Positions 32,501 through 43,845 of a stretch of DNA of 64,000 nt are shown here, in pieces. Position 1 is the stretch's first letter. Each line of letters begins with the position of its first letter. A program made the position numbers and the translations under genes. The notes under the pieces are model-generated. The model did not search any database. It was given only the letters and a program-made list of their open reading frames with translations, and was not told the origin of the DNA. The stretch is from Macrostomum hystrix (lineage: Eukaryota > Platyhelminthes > Macrostomidae), in assembly GCA_950097015.1 (NCBI GenBank), contig CATNEN010000015.1, forward strand, positions 1,037,501-1,101,500, in the 5' to 3' direction.

Positions 32501-33625
32501 CGCTGTTAGAGCTGGCCTGGGCTTGGTGGCTGGCGCGCCTGATATTTCTGCCGTCTGTCAGAGTCTCGCGTGATCCCTTTATTTGCGAAGCCGCTTAATT
32601 ATTTCGCCCCTCTATTTATTCCAACTGCCCTGCAGCCGCAAGAAATATTGGTCTCCTACGCGGCTGCGGCCCAGTGAAAGACTCGGCCTGAGTTATGCCA
32701 TTTCGTATGGCAAGATAATTTTTTGGCCATTGTTGGTCCGTGAAGGGCTGGACGCTCGGCTTCCGCTGCTCCGCAAGAGCCGAAGATAATCTGAGCTTCC
32801 CCTTATCCCATTGATTTTTGTCTCCATGCCCTATCTGGAATCTGTTAGGTTTTAGAATCTTTGAACGTATTTTTAGAAATATTTTTATTTATTTAAACGG
32901 ATTGCTTTCCATGGGAGTCACTGAGAAGTTCTGAATCTGTAGAGGGCTGGGAATCCGGATGCTCCCAGTCCACGATTTTTTAGGAGGTTTTTTGGCTGCG
33001 GAAACATCTGTTGGGGATGCGCTGCTCTCTTAAATAGGGGAACAGAGGAAGAGGAGTTACTTTCATAGAGGCAGAGGGTGACAATGCAAAAAATTAAACC
33101 CTGTTATCACCGCGAAGCAAGCCCTAGATTTATGAGGTTGCTGGCAATCTGCCATATAGCTGCACTTTACTCACTTTGACATAGCTGCAGAAGTCAGCAT
33201 TCCGCTTGCCCCCAGAGAAGCAGCTAACGTTGCGGTGTCGCGCAGGGGGATTTGACGTTGACAGCGTCTGTAGAGTGGTCCCCCTCCTGAGAGTCCAGGG
33301 GGTGTAGGGACGCTGGCTCAGGTAGCGGACAAGGTCAGGTTTTTTTAGCAGAACGCTTAATTTATCATTGCTTGCGCACTTGCTGGAGCTAATACTTTGG
33401 CTGGTCTGGCGGCCCCTGATCAGGACAGCTGTTGATAAGCGTCGATTAGATGTACCACAAGCTGTTTATCCGGCCCAACTAGGTGTAGTTTATATCTATC
33501 TGTCTTGTGTAAACTATGAGACTCGTTTGAAGCTCTGACTCTCATGGGAGATCGAGTGCAATATACTTCATTCGTGAAGCTCCTCTGAGAGCTCTCTATG
33601 TAAGGTAAAATGCAAAAATTGACAG
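29586..33625. other. Region between the RIM-BP-like gene and the harmonin-homology exon
   Basis: The promoter and 5' UTR of the minus-strand gene and the missing first exon(s) of the plus-strand scaffold gene are expected here. I could identify neither. Open frames at 29749-30108, 30822-31160 and 31208-31546 show no recognisable domains and are not called. Pyrimidine-rich tracts occur at about 31000-31300. No tandem array was seen. Confidence 0.4.
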
Positions 33626-34223
33626 GAGTGCCAGCCTGCGCCGAGCCGCCCACCAGCTGCTCAGTCGCGAAGAATGCGAGACCTTCAAGGCCGCGTTGCG
33701 AGCCTTCCGCGAGACGACAACGGCAGGTCAGCTGATCACTAGCCTAGAGAAGATTATCGACTCGCCGAAGAAGCTCGGCCTTCTGCGCGAGATTGCCCTC
33801 CTTCTGCCCGTCGAACAGAGGCGAGACTTCATCAGCATGTCCCGCCAGCGCTTCAAAGGCTCTGAGCTGCTGCTGCAGGAGGAAAACATAGCCCAGGAGG
33901 CAGCTATTCGAAGCAGTCGCTTGAAGAGCAACAGCTCTGCGTGCCTCCCGTCGATTGTGGAGCCGTCGCCAACGCCTCTCATCCGGCAGCAGCTTCAACT
34001 GCAACTTCAGCGGCAGCCGCAGAGGCCAGGTGGCGCATCAGCAACCTTCAGCGGCAAGCGGCTTAGCATCCACCAGCTGGGCCTGGCTGAGAGCACACTC
34101 AGCAAATTGGAGCGCGCAGTCGGTCTAGCAGAGAAAATCACCCTGGCTGACAGTGCACCGATTCGAAGGCTCAAGGACGACTCGGCACCTCGCGTCATCA
34201 AGCTTAATTCTGCAACGTTCCAG
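33626..34223 (+). CDS. Exon with the harmonin-homology domain
   Basis: Residues from SLRRAAHQLLSREECETFKA through AFRETTTAGQLITSLEKII and KKLGLLREIALLLPVEQRRDF fit the five-helix harmonin-homology fold of whirlin, PDZD7, harmonin and delphilin. In the last helix region, LPVEQRRDFISMSRQRF matches the whirlin pattern (ISPQDLERFDHLV) in placement and charge. The acceptor is TTGACAG at 33625. A stop at 33606-33608 in the same frame shows that the coding part cannot simply extend leftward. After the domain comes a Gln-rich tail. The donor is CAG/GTAATT at 34223/34224. Confidence 0.85.
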
Positions 34224-36823
34224 GTAATTTTTGGTGGTGTTTGTTGCATTTTAGCTCGCCTGTCAAGCTATTGCCACTTTAAACCTTGGTCACAGGTTCG
34301 CTATAAGTCGCAGATTTCGCCCATCACGGGGCTGTCGCACGGCGGCAGCGTCAGCGTTGTTCAAATTGCTGGTCCATCAACCTCCTATTCAAGTCGGTCT
34401 CTCGATGCTGGATCTAACGCAGCCGCTGGTGCCGCCGCTGCTCCAGCTAAATTTCAATCGCTTGGCTTTGTCCGGCAGCAGCATCCGCAGATATCCGTCA
34501 TCAAGGAGGAGTCGCCAACAGATGAGGCGAATACCGGGAGCGGAGCGCGTGGCAGTCCAGCTGGTGGGAAATCCCCAGCTAAGACAGCCTCGGCTGCGTC
34601 CGCTTCTGCATCAACAGCAGTGGCGACTGCACAGGATCCAGATGACGAGCTCATGGAGCGGATCAAGAACCAGATGACAAAGCCGCGACCACCTCTGGCT
34701 GCGTTACAGGACAAGGGTTTCTGGGCACTTAACAGTCCGCGTAGGAATTTACAGGAGCAGCGCAAGCAAGAGCGCCGGCTTCTACACGAGTCTGCTCAGG
34801 AGCTCATGCAGGCGCATGTCTCGCCCTCGGAAAGTCCTTCAACGGTGGTCACCGAAGTTCTGGTAACTGACCCGCCTAAAACACCACCGTTGCGCGCACA
34901 TTCTCCAGCCCCGCCACAGGAGGAGGTACACATCATGCCGTGCCATGACGAGACCAATCATGGAATCTGCGATGTTATCATGGATCGGCCTGACTCTGAG
35001 GTCACAACCGGCTTTTCAACTGACACTGACAACGAAAATACTCAGCCATTAGCAGCTGCAGCGATGGCAGCCGCCGCAACTGCAGCGCTGGTTCTATCCG
35101 CTTCTGCGCCGCCGACTCTCGACTTTGGCGATGCAGTGACAGCGGACGGCGAATTGACACCTCCAGCGCAGAACCATCTTCAGGATGCTGAAGTTGACGA
35201 GAGTGCCAAAAAGGCAGCAGAGGTTGTCGAAGAAGAGGATGCAGTGGATGCGCTGGAAGATGCAGTTGAGCGAGCCGAATCAGCTGAGGTTTCGACGGAA
35301 GGGGCCCATGCAAGCAGAAGTAAGTATGCTGACGAAGATGCCAATCCAGATGAGAATGAGGTCGCGGTTGGCGATGAGGACTTGGATGCAGATGCAGACA
35401 TTGACGCCGATGCTGACGCCGATAATGTTGACTTACTGGCGACGAAAGAAGTGCAAGAAGAGTCGGACAGTCGAGACAGCGAGGCTGAACAGGAGGCCAG
35501 GCGGGACAGCGCGGAACTCATTAGCAGACGGTCAGTGTCCATGGTGGAGGTGGCCGAGTCCAGTGGTGTTGGGGATGGTAAGTCTATCAAACATGTACTT
35601 TTATGCGCATCACTGATGCATCACTAGCGGCAGTTTTAGATGTTAGAAGTGAACTTTTTAATAAGCAGGACAATAGCCATAACCGTGGGCTGCCGGTGAG
35701 TCTGATATTTGCATGTGCAACGGTTCAATCGCAACCGTCAGCTTCAATCGCAAGCTATAAACGTCTGTGAAAAGTGCAAGCAAAAAGAGGGGCGACGAAT
35801 AAAGATTCTACCGGCCTGGTGTGGAAATCGGATTATTCCACAGCAATGGGCGTGGATACGCGGATCGGGCCGGGGCAATAAGAAGGCACTCGAGACCGCC
35901 CTGATTTCGGCGCCTCGAGTCATTTCAGCCCCTGGGTGCGCTTGAAAGCTTAGACGGCACAGGCAGCGATGCATTCGACTTCGCAGACAAATTTGCGCCA
36001 GACAGACAGCTAGGATAGCAACTAAGGTTTCAAGTAACAGGCGTGCATAATTCAAGCCCAGCTGCAGGGGAACAGAAACCGATTAAATATGCGTTCCCTT
36101 GCAGTCCGATCGCGTGGGTAACAAAAGTCAGAAAGGAATTACTTTTAGTACTTTGATAAAAATGGCCCAAATGCGACCAGCAAGGCAGACAGTTGTCAGC
36201 AAAGCGGATGATACAGTGCATTTGAGATTAATTCTGTAGTGAAACTCGCGCAGCGATGATAGCTTAGCTGCCTGGTGCGCTGAGCTTTGCCAGCTTACAC
36301 AAAATTTAGCTGAAAAGAAAATAAGCAGCAGCGAACACGCGAAAGAAAATGGACACCGAAAACATTGAGGCAAGATGGGATGCAACTGGGCTGAAAAGAA
36401 CATCCCGTGGAACCGGGGGAGAGGCTAGCTGAGGTGAAGGAAAGGAAAGATACTTCCCTCTAACAGAGGCCGTTTAAAGGGGCGGAGAGTTATATACTGC
36501 CAGAGCCGTAGAGAGAGGCACACCAGGGATCAAGAAGAATGATGCAGGGCAGCGCTTTTGACGTTCTTTTGACAAGAACGAATGCATTGGCGTTGGGTGG
36601 CTCCCCCTACCTAGTCTTGCAAGCCTGGAAATGGTCAAAGTCAGGCATAGCTACCAGAATGCGGTATGGGCAAGTTGATATCGCCCCGTAGTTGAACCGA
36701 TAGTGCATGCAGCAGAAACTTCAAACCGGTAAGAACCCAAACGGTATTAAGTGGGAAACTGAGGCGCTTGCACAAGGAGAGCGCTATAAGTAGGGCGGCA
36801 ATATAGACAATCGAGGCATCAGT

Positions 36824-36855
<32 letters not shown>

Positions 36856-39800
36856 TGTTCTCCCAAAGCAAAGCCACCTAACCTGGAATGCAATCACGTG
36901 ATCCTCTTGCATCTTCACGGGCATGCGCACTTTCCACTCCTAAGTGGAAGCTACAGAAAGGCGCGAAGTGCTTGGAAAGTTTGTGTTTAAACTCCTATTT
37001 ACTAACATCTTAACTTGTGCAGCAAAGGTTATGCATAGAAAAATTGGCGCCGCCTGAGGACTGACGCCTGAGCACACGCACACAGATACCACACGTAGGC
37101 ACACACTCACACGCGGGCGTACATCTACGCTCGTAGCCTGACCTGTGCATTGGGCGTTGGCCCTTATGGGAGTCAATTGCACGCCAGGCCTCCAAGCCCT
37201 CTCTTCGCGGCTGCGCCCAATATTTATGTGGTCTCCCCGGGGTTTAGGGACCTTGGTCCGAAATGCCAACGCTTTGAGCCCTCTGCCACTCACAGCTTGG
37301 TCCTTCTGAGCTCCGTCAATAAGTGCGTGAATAGAACAGTTGAATTGACCGCGAAATCTCATTGCTACGAGCTTTATTTATGCAGTGATTTTATTCTTTT
37401 TAGAAACCTTTTGGATATAGATTATACATATTTTATCACAAATTTAGCATTTAAATTTGGACTGAGTTTCTGCAGTGTGCCTCTGGACACATCAAAAAGT
37501 AATTATGGAACAAATTAATCCCGGCCAAAGCCTCAGGCCATGCCTAGAAGGTGGAACAGTCAAAGCGGTGAATGAGGCATGCCGATCGTGAAATGGCAAT
37601 AGCAGCAAAATGGCTATTGCTGATTCCCTGTTCCTCAGCGTCTATCCCTCCGCCCTGCTGCGCCAGGCCCAACCAACGACTATCTGTCCGTCTGTCAGCA
37701 GCAGCTGCTGCCATAATTTGGCCATGAGGATCACCTCTCTGTTGAGACTTCCGCATTGCTAATAAATCGCTTTGCCCCAGTGTCTTTCAGTTTGTGTATC
37801 TCTCTGCCCCTAACCTTAGTACCTCTGCCTTGGATCCCGGACTCCGTCCAGATGCTCCCGCGGTTTGCGCACTATAGTAGGTGGCTGCATATCCCGTATT
37901 AAAATATGAAAGCTGCTGGAACTGAGGGATAAATTTGATTAGCTGCGTACATGCACCGCTGCGCGATACTGTCGAGACTAATAAATTATACGTTAGAAAA
38001 CGTGTATTTCTCGATGAAAATCTACACTTGTATTATTAATGTTTATATTTTTTCCACATTTTCAGGCCCCGGCGACAGCAAGACCCACCTGAGGCAGGTG
38101 CGCGAGAAGAGCAGTTCCCTGCAACGGGACGTTAAGCCCGGACGCCGTGACGATGGCAGCTCGTCGCCACCGCCACCTCCGCCGATGCCGCCATCAACAA
38201 CAACCACCTCCGTCATGTCATCCGCGGTCAGAGCAAAGTTTTCGAGTAGCCCACCCGTGGCTGACAACCAACTCTACAAGATGCTCTATGGGCCCAGTAC
38301 GGGGAGCGGAAAGGAGGAAGACGATCAAGTACTTTGATTAATTCGTCTTTTTACGTGTTACGCCACGCAGTTGTGGCTTAGATTAAAAAAACTTATTTTA
38401 CTGTAACACATAGAACTACTTACTAACTAACTTTTAATGATCGATCCACAGGTCTCAGTGACGTCATCTGTGCTAGAAAGTGAGTACCTAAAGTCGCGTC
38501 TCCTTCAGAGTTGGCCAGCCGGAGGCGCTGCAGCTGCGACGTCGGCAGCGTCAGCAGCGTCAGCAGCCCCCTCGACAACGGGAACATCGAGAGTAACTGC
38601 TGGATGTCAGACTGAGGCTCAGCTAACACCAGAAGGCCATGCCGACTTTGGCCTCCAGGTCTCCATACACTCCGACTGCAGTGGAGGCAACGGCGGCGTC
38701 AGAGGCGACGGCGAATCAGTCGGAGACGCTTTCCGCAGGCTGAAACCGGCCACTCAGGTGGACAGTCGGGAGGTGCAGTGCGATCTGGGCAGGCCGCTAC
38801 TGCAGGACTCTACGACATCGCCCGCAGATAGTGAGTTTTCGGTTCCAGATTTGGGAGATATCTGTTGGTTTGGTAGCATCATCCGGGTGGGGCGATGGAG
38901 GTTAATTGTTAGCAGCACCTGTTTGGAATCACAAAAGCTTTAAATTCGAAAAGACAAGCACGAGTACTTTCAAAAACTGATTTCGCTGCCTTTCCTTCTA
39001 GAAACTTGTTTTCTTAAGCCCGATTTAAATTTTGACCAAATTGACTCACAAAAATATTATTTTATAAGGGCCTCTTTAAAAATCACATTCCTGTACTCTC
39101 ATGCTTCATTGAGCGTCACTAAATGGAACTAGATGTCGGTGTGAATGGGTGCAGAGATTGCATCACATCATCGTCTGGTTGTACTAGCGTACTAATCATA
39201 AGTTGCTCAACTCTTGTCGTATTGAATTTTTCAATGTCATTTTAATCGCTACAGCATGTGGTTTCTTTTAAAATATTATTTCTTTTTTCAATACCAAATC
39301 AATTTTTCATGTTGGTTGAATGAACTAAAAAATCCGTCAAACACCAAGCGCAGCCTTTCATCGGGTAGCCAATTTTGCATATGGACCCCCCCGAAATGGT
39401 CTCCCCGTTTTTTCTCTGGTCGAGTGAGCAGCTGCTATCGCAACTCGACACACGTCCACTCAGACAGCTCCTGCAGCCCTGCCCCCCCTTGCCGGATGCA
39501 TAATCAAGCAGATTTTTTAATGTCCAATGATGATGCTTCTGAACCCAGCTGGCTGTTTTTCATTTGGCTTTTGCTGCACTATATCGTGAAATCGATTTCG
39601 ATTCTATTATTTCATCCGGCGACTGTAGCTTATCTGTGGCCTTCAACTTAATTAGATATTTTATACTGTAAAGTTTTGCTTAAACTTGTGTGCTTCTGGA
39701 AAGCAGTTTGGCAGCATTGTTTGCATAAAAATAAGTTTACCATTCCGATTTAAAATACAAGTTAAACACTATACGCACCGAAGGGGATGGCAATTGAAAT

Positions 39801-41881
39801 AAAGCAGTGGAAAAGTCGTGTCTGCATTCCAGCATTGTGGCAGCATTCGGGGCAGATATAAATCAGCCAACTCTCTGTCTGTCCCGCGCGCCTTCAGCGG
39901 CCAGCCATAAAGAGGACGAGCAGGCAGCGGGGGTGGAAAAGTGGAAGAGGAGAGGAGAGCAGGCGGAAGACACGGGCCAGTTTGCTCTGCTCGGAGACCA
40001 GAATGGCTAATCTATCTCTGAGCATTTTAGGCAAATGCTGCTTGCTTTTGCTGCTGGCCCACGCAAAGCATTCTTGCCCGATGTATTGACGCGGTGACAG
40101 GCACCCAGCCATCGGGCCAACGGAAATTCAGATCAATTTCATTTCCCGATTACCGGAATTCCAGCTCCCCATATGACCTTAGCAGTCACCAGGGAAAAAG
40201 AGGCGAAACTGCTCATGGGGCTTGACTGTCTCAAATTGCACCGAGTTGACTAATAGAGGTCACGATATTCCGTTTATAGAAAAGGAATTCTAAAGTACTT
40301 CTCAACCTGCCAACTTGTTAACGACTAACAAATATTTATAAAAAATTGAAACGTAAATAGGAAAGGCTTCTTTGACGTAAAATTCAAATAATTCTTCACT
40401 CAGAAGGCTTCTTATGTAGCGCAGTCATAGGATTTGCCCTGGTATTTCTGAAGCCCTTCAAAAATGATTGAAAGACAATTTACATCCACGCAGGCCTGAA
40501 CCTCCCTGGCAGTCGACGAAGGACGCCCCCATCGCCGCTGGCTCTGTCCCTTGCCAAGCCGCAAATCAAGCGCGAAGCCGTCCAGTCGCCACCACCGGCA
40601 GCCTTCGTGGCCAAAGACTCGAAGCCGGTACTGGCAGCTCATGAGGGGAGGCAAGAAATTGAGGCGGAGGAAGAAGAGCTGGATGATGTCCTGCAAGAGG
40701 CGGAGCTGTTGTACGCGATGAATGCCACCGAGGAGGATTCCGCAGCCAAAACTGCCGCACGGCAGCATGAAAATGCACAGCAGGCAGACAAGAAGCAGGA
40801 ACTAACAGCTGCGGCGGCTGAGTTAGCTCAGCGATCGGTGCACCAAGAGACTACTCAGCCGATTTCTATCGACTCGAGCAGACGAAATCAGAGGACCAGA
40901 CGCAGCAGCAGCAGCATCAGCAACACTGACGACTCATCGATGCCGTCAGCTTTAGCTCCCGCCGCTGCTGCAGCTGCTGGCACAGGGTTGGCATCGGCAT
41001 CTGTTTCGACAGCGGCTACGATGTCATCTACCGCAGCGATGCCGCAGTTTCCAACGTACCCGGCAGCCGCCGCAGCCGCAGCCCACGGCGGAGGCCCGCC
41101 GTCATCGGAATTTCCGTTCGGCTACTTCTTTCCGCCGCCACAGCCACCACCGCCGATGATGCTGAACTCACAGTCCCAGTCGCGGCCAATTTCGCCTCTC
41201 TCACGCAGCAGCCAGCAGCAGCAGCAGCAGCAGCAGATGCCATACAGCTCTTCCTATCCTGGCAATTTGTTCTTTCAGTGGATGACGGGCCAGATGATGA
41301 TGCAGGCGGCCGCAGCTCAGATGCCGTACGCTGGCTTCTCACCTGCCGACTTCTTCAACCAATTCTACGGCCAGTACCATCACCAGCAGCCGCAGCAGCA
41401 GCAGCCGGTGGCCACCGAGCCGGATGTGCGCCAGATAACGCTTAATAAAGCCAGAGGCACATTTGGTTTGTCCGTCACGATGGCGAAACGGGAGGGCGAC
41501 TTGCCCGCAGTTCTGGTGTCCTCTGTTGCTACGGGATCTCCAGCTTATCAGCAGGTAAGACAGACTTTAGGATGACAATTTAATGCGTTTAATTTCCTAT
41601 TTCAGTTTTCTACACAAACTTTTTTATTGCCACCAGTCTGTTGTGAATGGTAGGTACTCGTTTCGGACACAATGCGCGCACAACTAAATTATAAAATGCT
41701 AACCTAGACTTTGTGTTCCGAACCGCCTCCATAGGGCATACAACCTGGAGACGAGCTGCTGGAGCTTGAAGGCGAGAAAGTGTCCAACATGACGCTGCAC
41801 CAGCTGGGCATGGCTATCCGCAACCAGAGCAAAATCCGCCTCGCCGTGCGGGCCAAGCACAACACGGAGTCGGCAGTCTGA
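33626..41881 (+). CDS. Harmonin-homology and PDZ domain scaffold, whirlin/PDZD7-like (5'-partial, 6 exons)
   Basis: Exons 33626-34223, 34296-35577, 38066-38328, 38452-38830, 40494-41554 and 41735-41881 (TGA). All junctions are GT-AG and the phases agree (3730 nt, 1242 residues). The first exon encodes a harmonin-homology helical domain; the last two encode one PDZ domain. The long middle is disordered: Ala, Gln, Pro and acidic Asp/Glu runs. In whirlin and PDZD7 a harmonin-homology domain precedes the last PDZ in the same way; these scaffolds assemble the Usher complex at hair-cell and photoreceptor membranes. The first exon starts inside a codon, so upstream exons exist but were not found. 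PDZ1 and PDZ2 of the vertebrate proteins are not visible. The final residues TESAV fit a class I PDZ ligand. Confidence 0.82.
34224..34295 (+). other. 72-nt in-frame intron or exitron in the scaffold gene
   Basis: Begins GTAATT and ends GTCACAG, is 72 nt without stop codons, and is AT-rich between GC-rich coding flanks. The reading frame passes straight through it, so splicing is inferred from composition and splice signals only. Confidence 0.65.
34296..35577 (+). CDS. Scaffold gene exon: disordered acidic and Ala-rich region
   Basis: A 1282-nt exon with no recognised domain. It is rich in Ala runs and Ser-Pro sites, then becomes strongly acidic near its end (alternating Asp-Ala-Asp around 35380-35430). 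The end, SRRSVSMVEVAESSGVGD, leads to a GTAAGT donor at 35578. It corresponds in position to the proline-rich or disordered linker of whirlin. Confidence 0.8.
35578..38065 (+). other. Scaffold gene intron (2.5 kb) with a GT repeat
   Basis: Unique sequence apart from the GT microsatellite near 36821-36855 and a looser AC-rich patch near 37075-37115. No exon was recognised. The acceptor is TTTTCAG at 38065. Confidence 0.6.
36821..36855 (+). repeat. GT dinucleotide microsatellite
   Basis: About 15 GT/GC dinucleotides lie in the intron of the PDZ scaffold gene. Confidence 0.9.
38066..38830 (+). CDS. Scaffold gene exons 38066-38328 and 38452-38830
   Basis: Two exons separated by a 123-nt intron. 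The first has a basic stretch (HLRQVREKSSSLQRDVKPGRR) followed by a run of prolines (SSPPPPPPMPPS). The second contains SVLESEYLKSRLLQSW, Ala/Ser runs and AGCQTEAQLTPEGHADFGLQ. No domain is recognised. Frames and phases (0, then 1) match the neighbours. Confidence 0.78.
38831..40493 (+). other. Scaffold gene intron (1.7 kb)
   Basis: AT-rich unique sequence, with a GC-richer part at about 39380-39500. No exon or repeat was recognised. The donor is GTGAGT and the acceptor CACGCAG. Confidence 0.6.
40494..41881 (+). CDS. Scaffold gene terminal exons encoding the PDZ domain
   Basis: Exons 40494-41554 and 41735-41881. After an acidic and Ala/Gln/Pro-rich segment, the PDZ begins at VRQITLNKARGTFGLSVTM, where GTFGLSV is the carboxylate-binding loop in the GLGF position. 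Then comes AVLVSSVATGSPAYQQ, the intron, and GIQPGDELLELEGEKVSNMT with HQLGMAIRNQSKIRLAVRAK. An intron splitting the PDZ before the G-I-Q-P-G-D turn is common. The domain looks complete. The protein ends 6-8 residues later in TESAV. Confidence 0.9.
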
Positions 41882-43130
41882 GCACCGCATTGTCTATAGC
41901 TAGTGGGCCCTCGCATCCATTAATCTCAATCGCAGAATTCTAGAACTCCTCATGCATAGCATGTATAGTGAGCGCACGGCAGTGGCGCCCTTGATTTCTT
42001 TGCTATTCTAAACTTGTCACGCAGCTCATTTTATAAGGCTTGGTCGTTCTCATCCATTTACTCCCTAGCCGATGGAGTCCCCGACAGTGTCTGTCGCTTT
42101 CTTTGCCTTTGCGCGCTGCTTAAAATGCTAATCAATTGTTTAAAATTCTACAGCTACCCTTGTGTGAGATTTGGAGCTCGCGTTGCTGGCGTTGTACAAT
42201 TTACCGAACTATTAGAATTACAGTAAGCCTATGCTGCTTGTTATGCGACGTCGAGCGCTAGACCTGGAGTAAATAAATATCCATCTTTCATAGCACCTCG
42301 TGATGAGCAATGAATCTTTCAAGTGAGTCATGCAGTCAAGCTTCTCATTATGCGCTTCTCAATAGGCTTCTTGCGACTGCCGATGTAGTATTTTCTAGCC
42401 CACTTACCAACCAGATAGCAGCGTTACGTTCGGGGCCTTTCATGCTCTCGGACTTGGTCTAGTTTTACCAGTTGCTTCAACGACATTCATGTGCTCATTT
42501 TATAGACGTGCAATATTAGTCCAAACGTTTGGTTGAGCATATAAAGATGTTGGCCCGACAAGTCCTGTTTAACTGAATGCTTCTGGCACAAACAGGGACA
42601 CCTGAATATCTCCTGAATTCCTAAGCAGCTCCTCAAATTTAATTTGATGTCCGTGAAGCGTTTGTCATTTATCGGTCGTTGTTTTTAACTCGCTTAACTG
42701 CTAAATCAAATAAACTGGCAACGCGCGCATCCACGGCATATTTAGTCAGTAGCCGTGAGTTTTACCGTTATTTTGTGTGTAAAGGCCCTACTATGCCTAG
42801 TCTAGACAATAAATCAAAGACAAAAGCTATGTATTGTGTGCTGCCTAATACCAGTAGTCATCAATGCATTCATGGGCTTAACTTATCGAAATTAAATTGT
42901 TTTATGTCATCACGATCGTATTTGTTTAGAACGGTTAAACGGTAAGATACTGCTCGGTGCACCAAGAGACTAACTAGTAACAATGCCTCACTCCTCTGGC
43001 ACAAGCAAGCACATGTACTCAAGCACACGCTTATACTCGTACACTAAATATACGCTGTATATATTCAGATGTGTTTGTTATCTGAATGATATTTTTCACC
43101 AAGAAAGGACTTAAAAAGAAAGGAAACTTA
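41882..43130 (+). other. 3' flank of the PDZ scaffold gene
   Basis: Holds the probable 3' UTR with the AATAAA at 42272. Beyond that it is AT-rich and no gene was recognised. Confidence 0.5.
42272..42277 (+). promoter_or_regulatory. Candidate polyadenylation signal of the PDZ scaffold gene
   Basis: AATAAA lies about 390 nt downstream of the TGA at 41881, within GGAGTAAATAAATATCC, and is followed by T-rich sequence. I noticed no earlier AATAAA after the stop. Confidence 0.5.
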
Positions 43131-43845
43131 TGTATCCCACAACATGGAATACTATGTACTCGCCAGGCAAACTTCGATTCAAAACCTTTACAAAGTAGCA
43201 ATACTTCTTTGTTGTGATTTAATAGTTTTCTATGTACTGTATTTTTCGGTGCCCTCTCACTGTCGCGTTGAATTTTGAGTCGCTTACCCCCCCCTGCTCC
43301 TATCTGTGCTCTGCGCCTGCCTGCCTACCAATTTCTCTCACCCCTGGCGTCTGATTGGTTGAGCCAAGACGTTTGCGTACCACGGTTATTGTTATCTCTC
43401 GTTCCTGCCCTCTCATTGGTTCGCGTCTCGCCCAGTTGTCTAATTGACCCTGCGTGATTGGCGAGGCTGCAGCTTAGCCCCCCGGGTGAGCAGGTATTAT
43501 TTATTGGCGTGCGCGCGCTCGTTCCCCTCTGGCGAGACTGTTTTGGTTTTGTTTGAGCACTCCAACCACAGCCTACTCTGGAAAATACATCAACTCAGCC
43601 AGCTCTCCCGAGCGCAAACCAGAACTGCTAGCCTACGTAAGTGGCGTTCTGCCTCTGTCTTTTCGGGTTCAGTCACTAGGACTTTGTCACCAGGGCCTGT
43701 GCATTCGTTGCGACCTTGGTTGCCGGCTTACTGCCTGTGCGTCTAGTGCGACAGTAGGCCGACACATAGTAGGACGGAAGTGCTGAACCTCCCTGCTCGT
43801 CCTGAGTGAGAGGCGAAGCCGGCTGGCCCGTCTCGGGACACAACA
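43131..43845. mobile_element. Possible solo LTR (715 bp)
   Basis: It begins TGTATCCCACAAC and ends GGGACACAACA, so it has TGT...ACA termini with imperfect inverted ends (TGTTGTGTCCC against TGTATCCC). The flanking pentamers are ACTTA and TCTTA (4 of 5 match), as expected for a mutated target duplication. The interior is GC-rich with ATTGGTT (CCAAT-type) boxes. No coding capacity or second LTR was seen. Both orientations are possible. It could also be a CpG-rich promoter. Confidence 0.35.
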
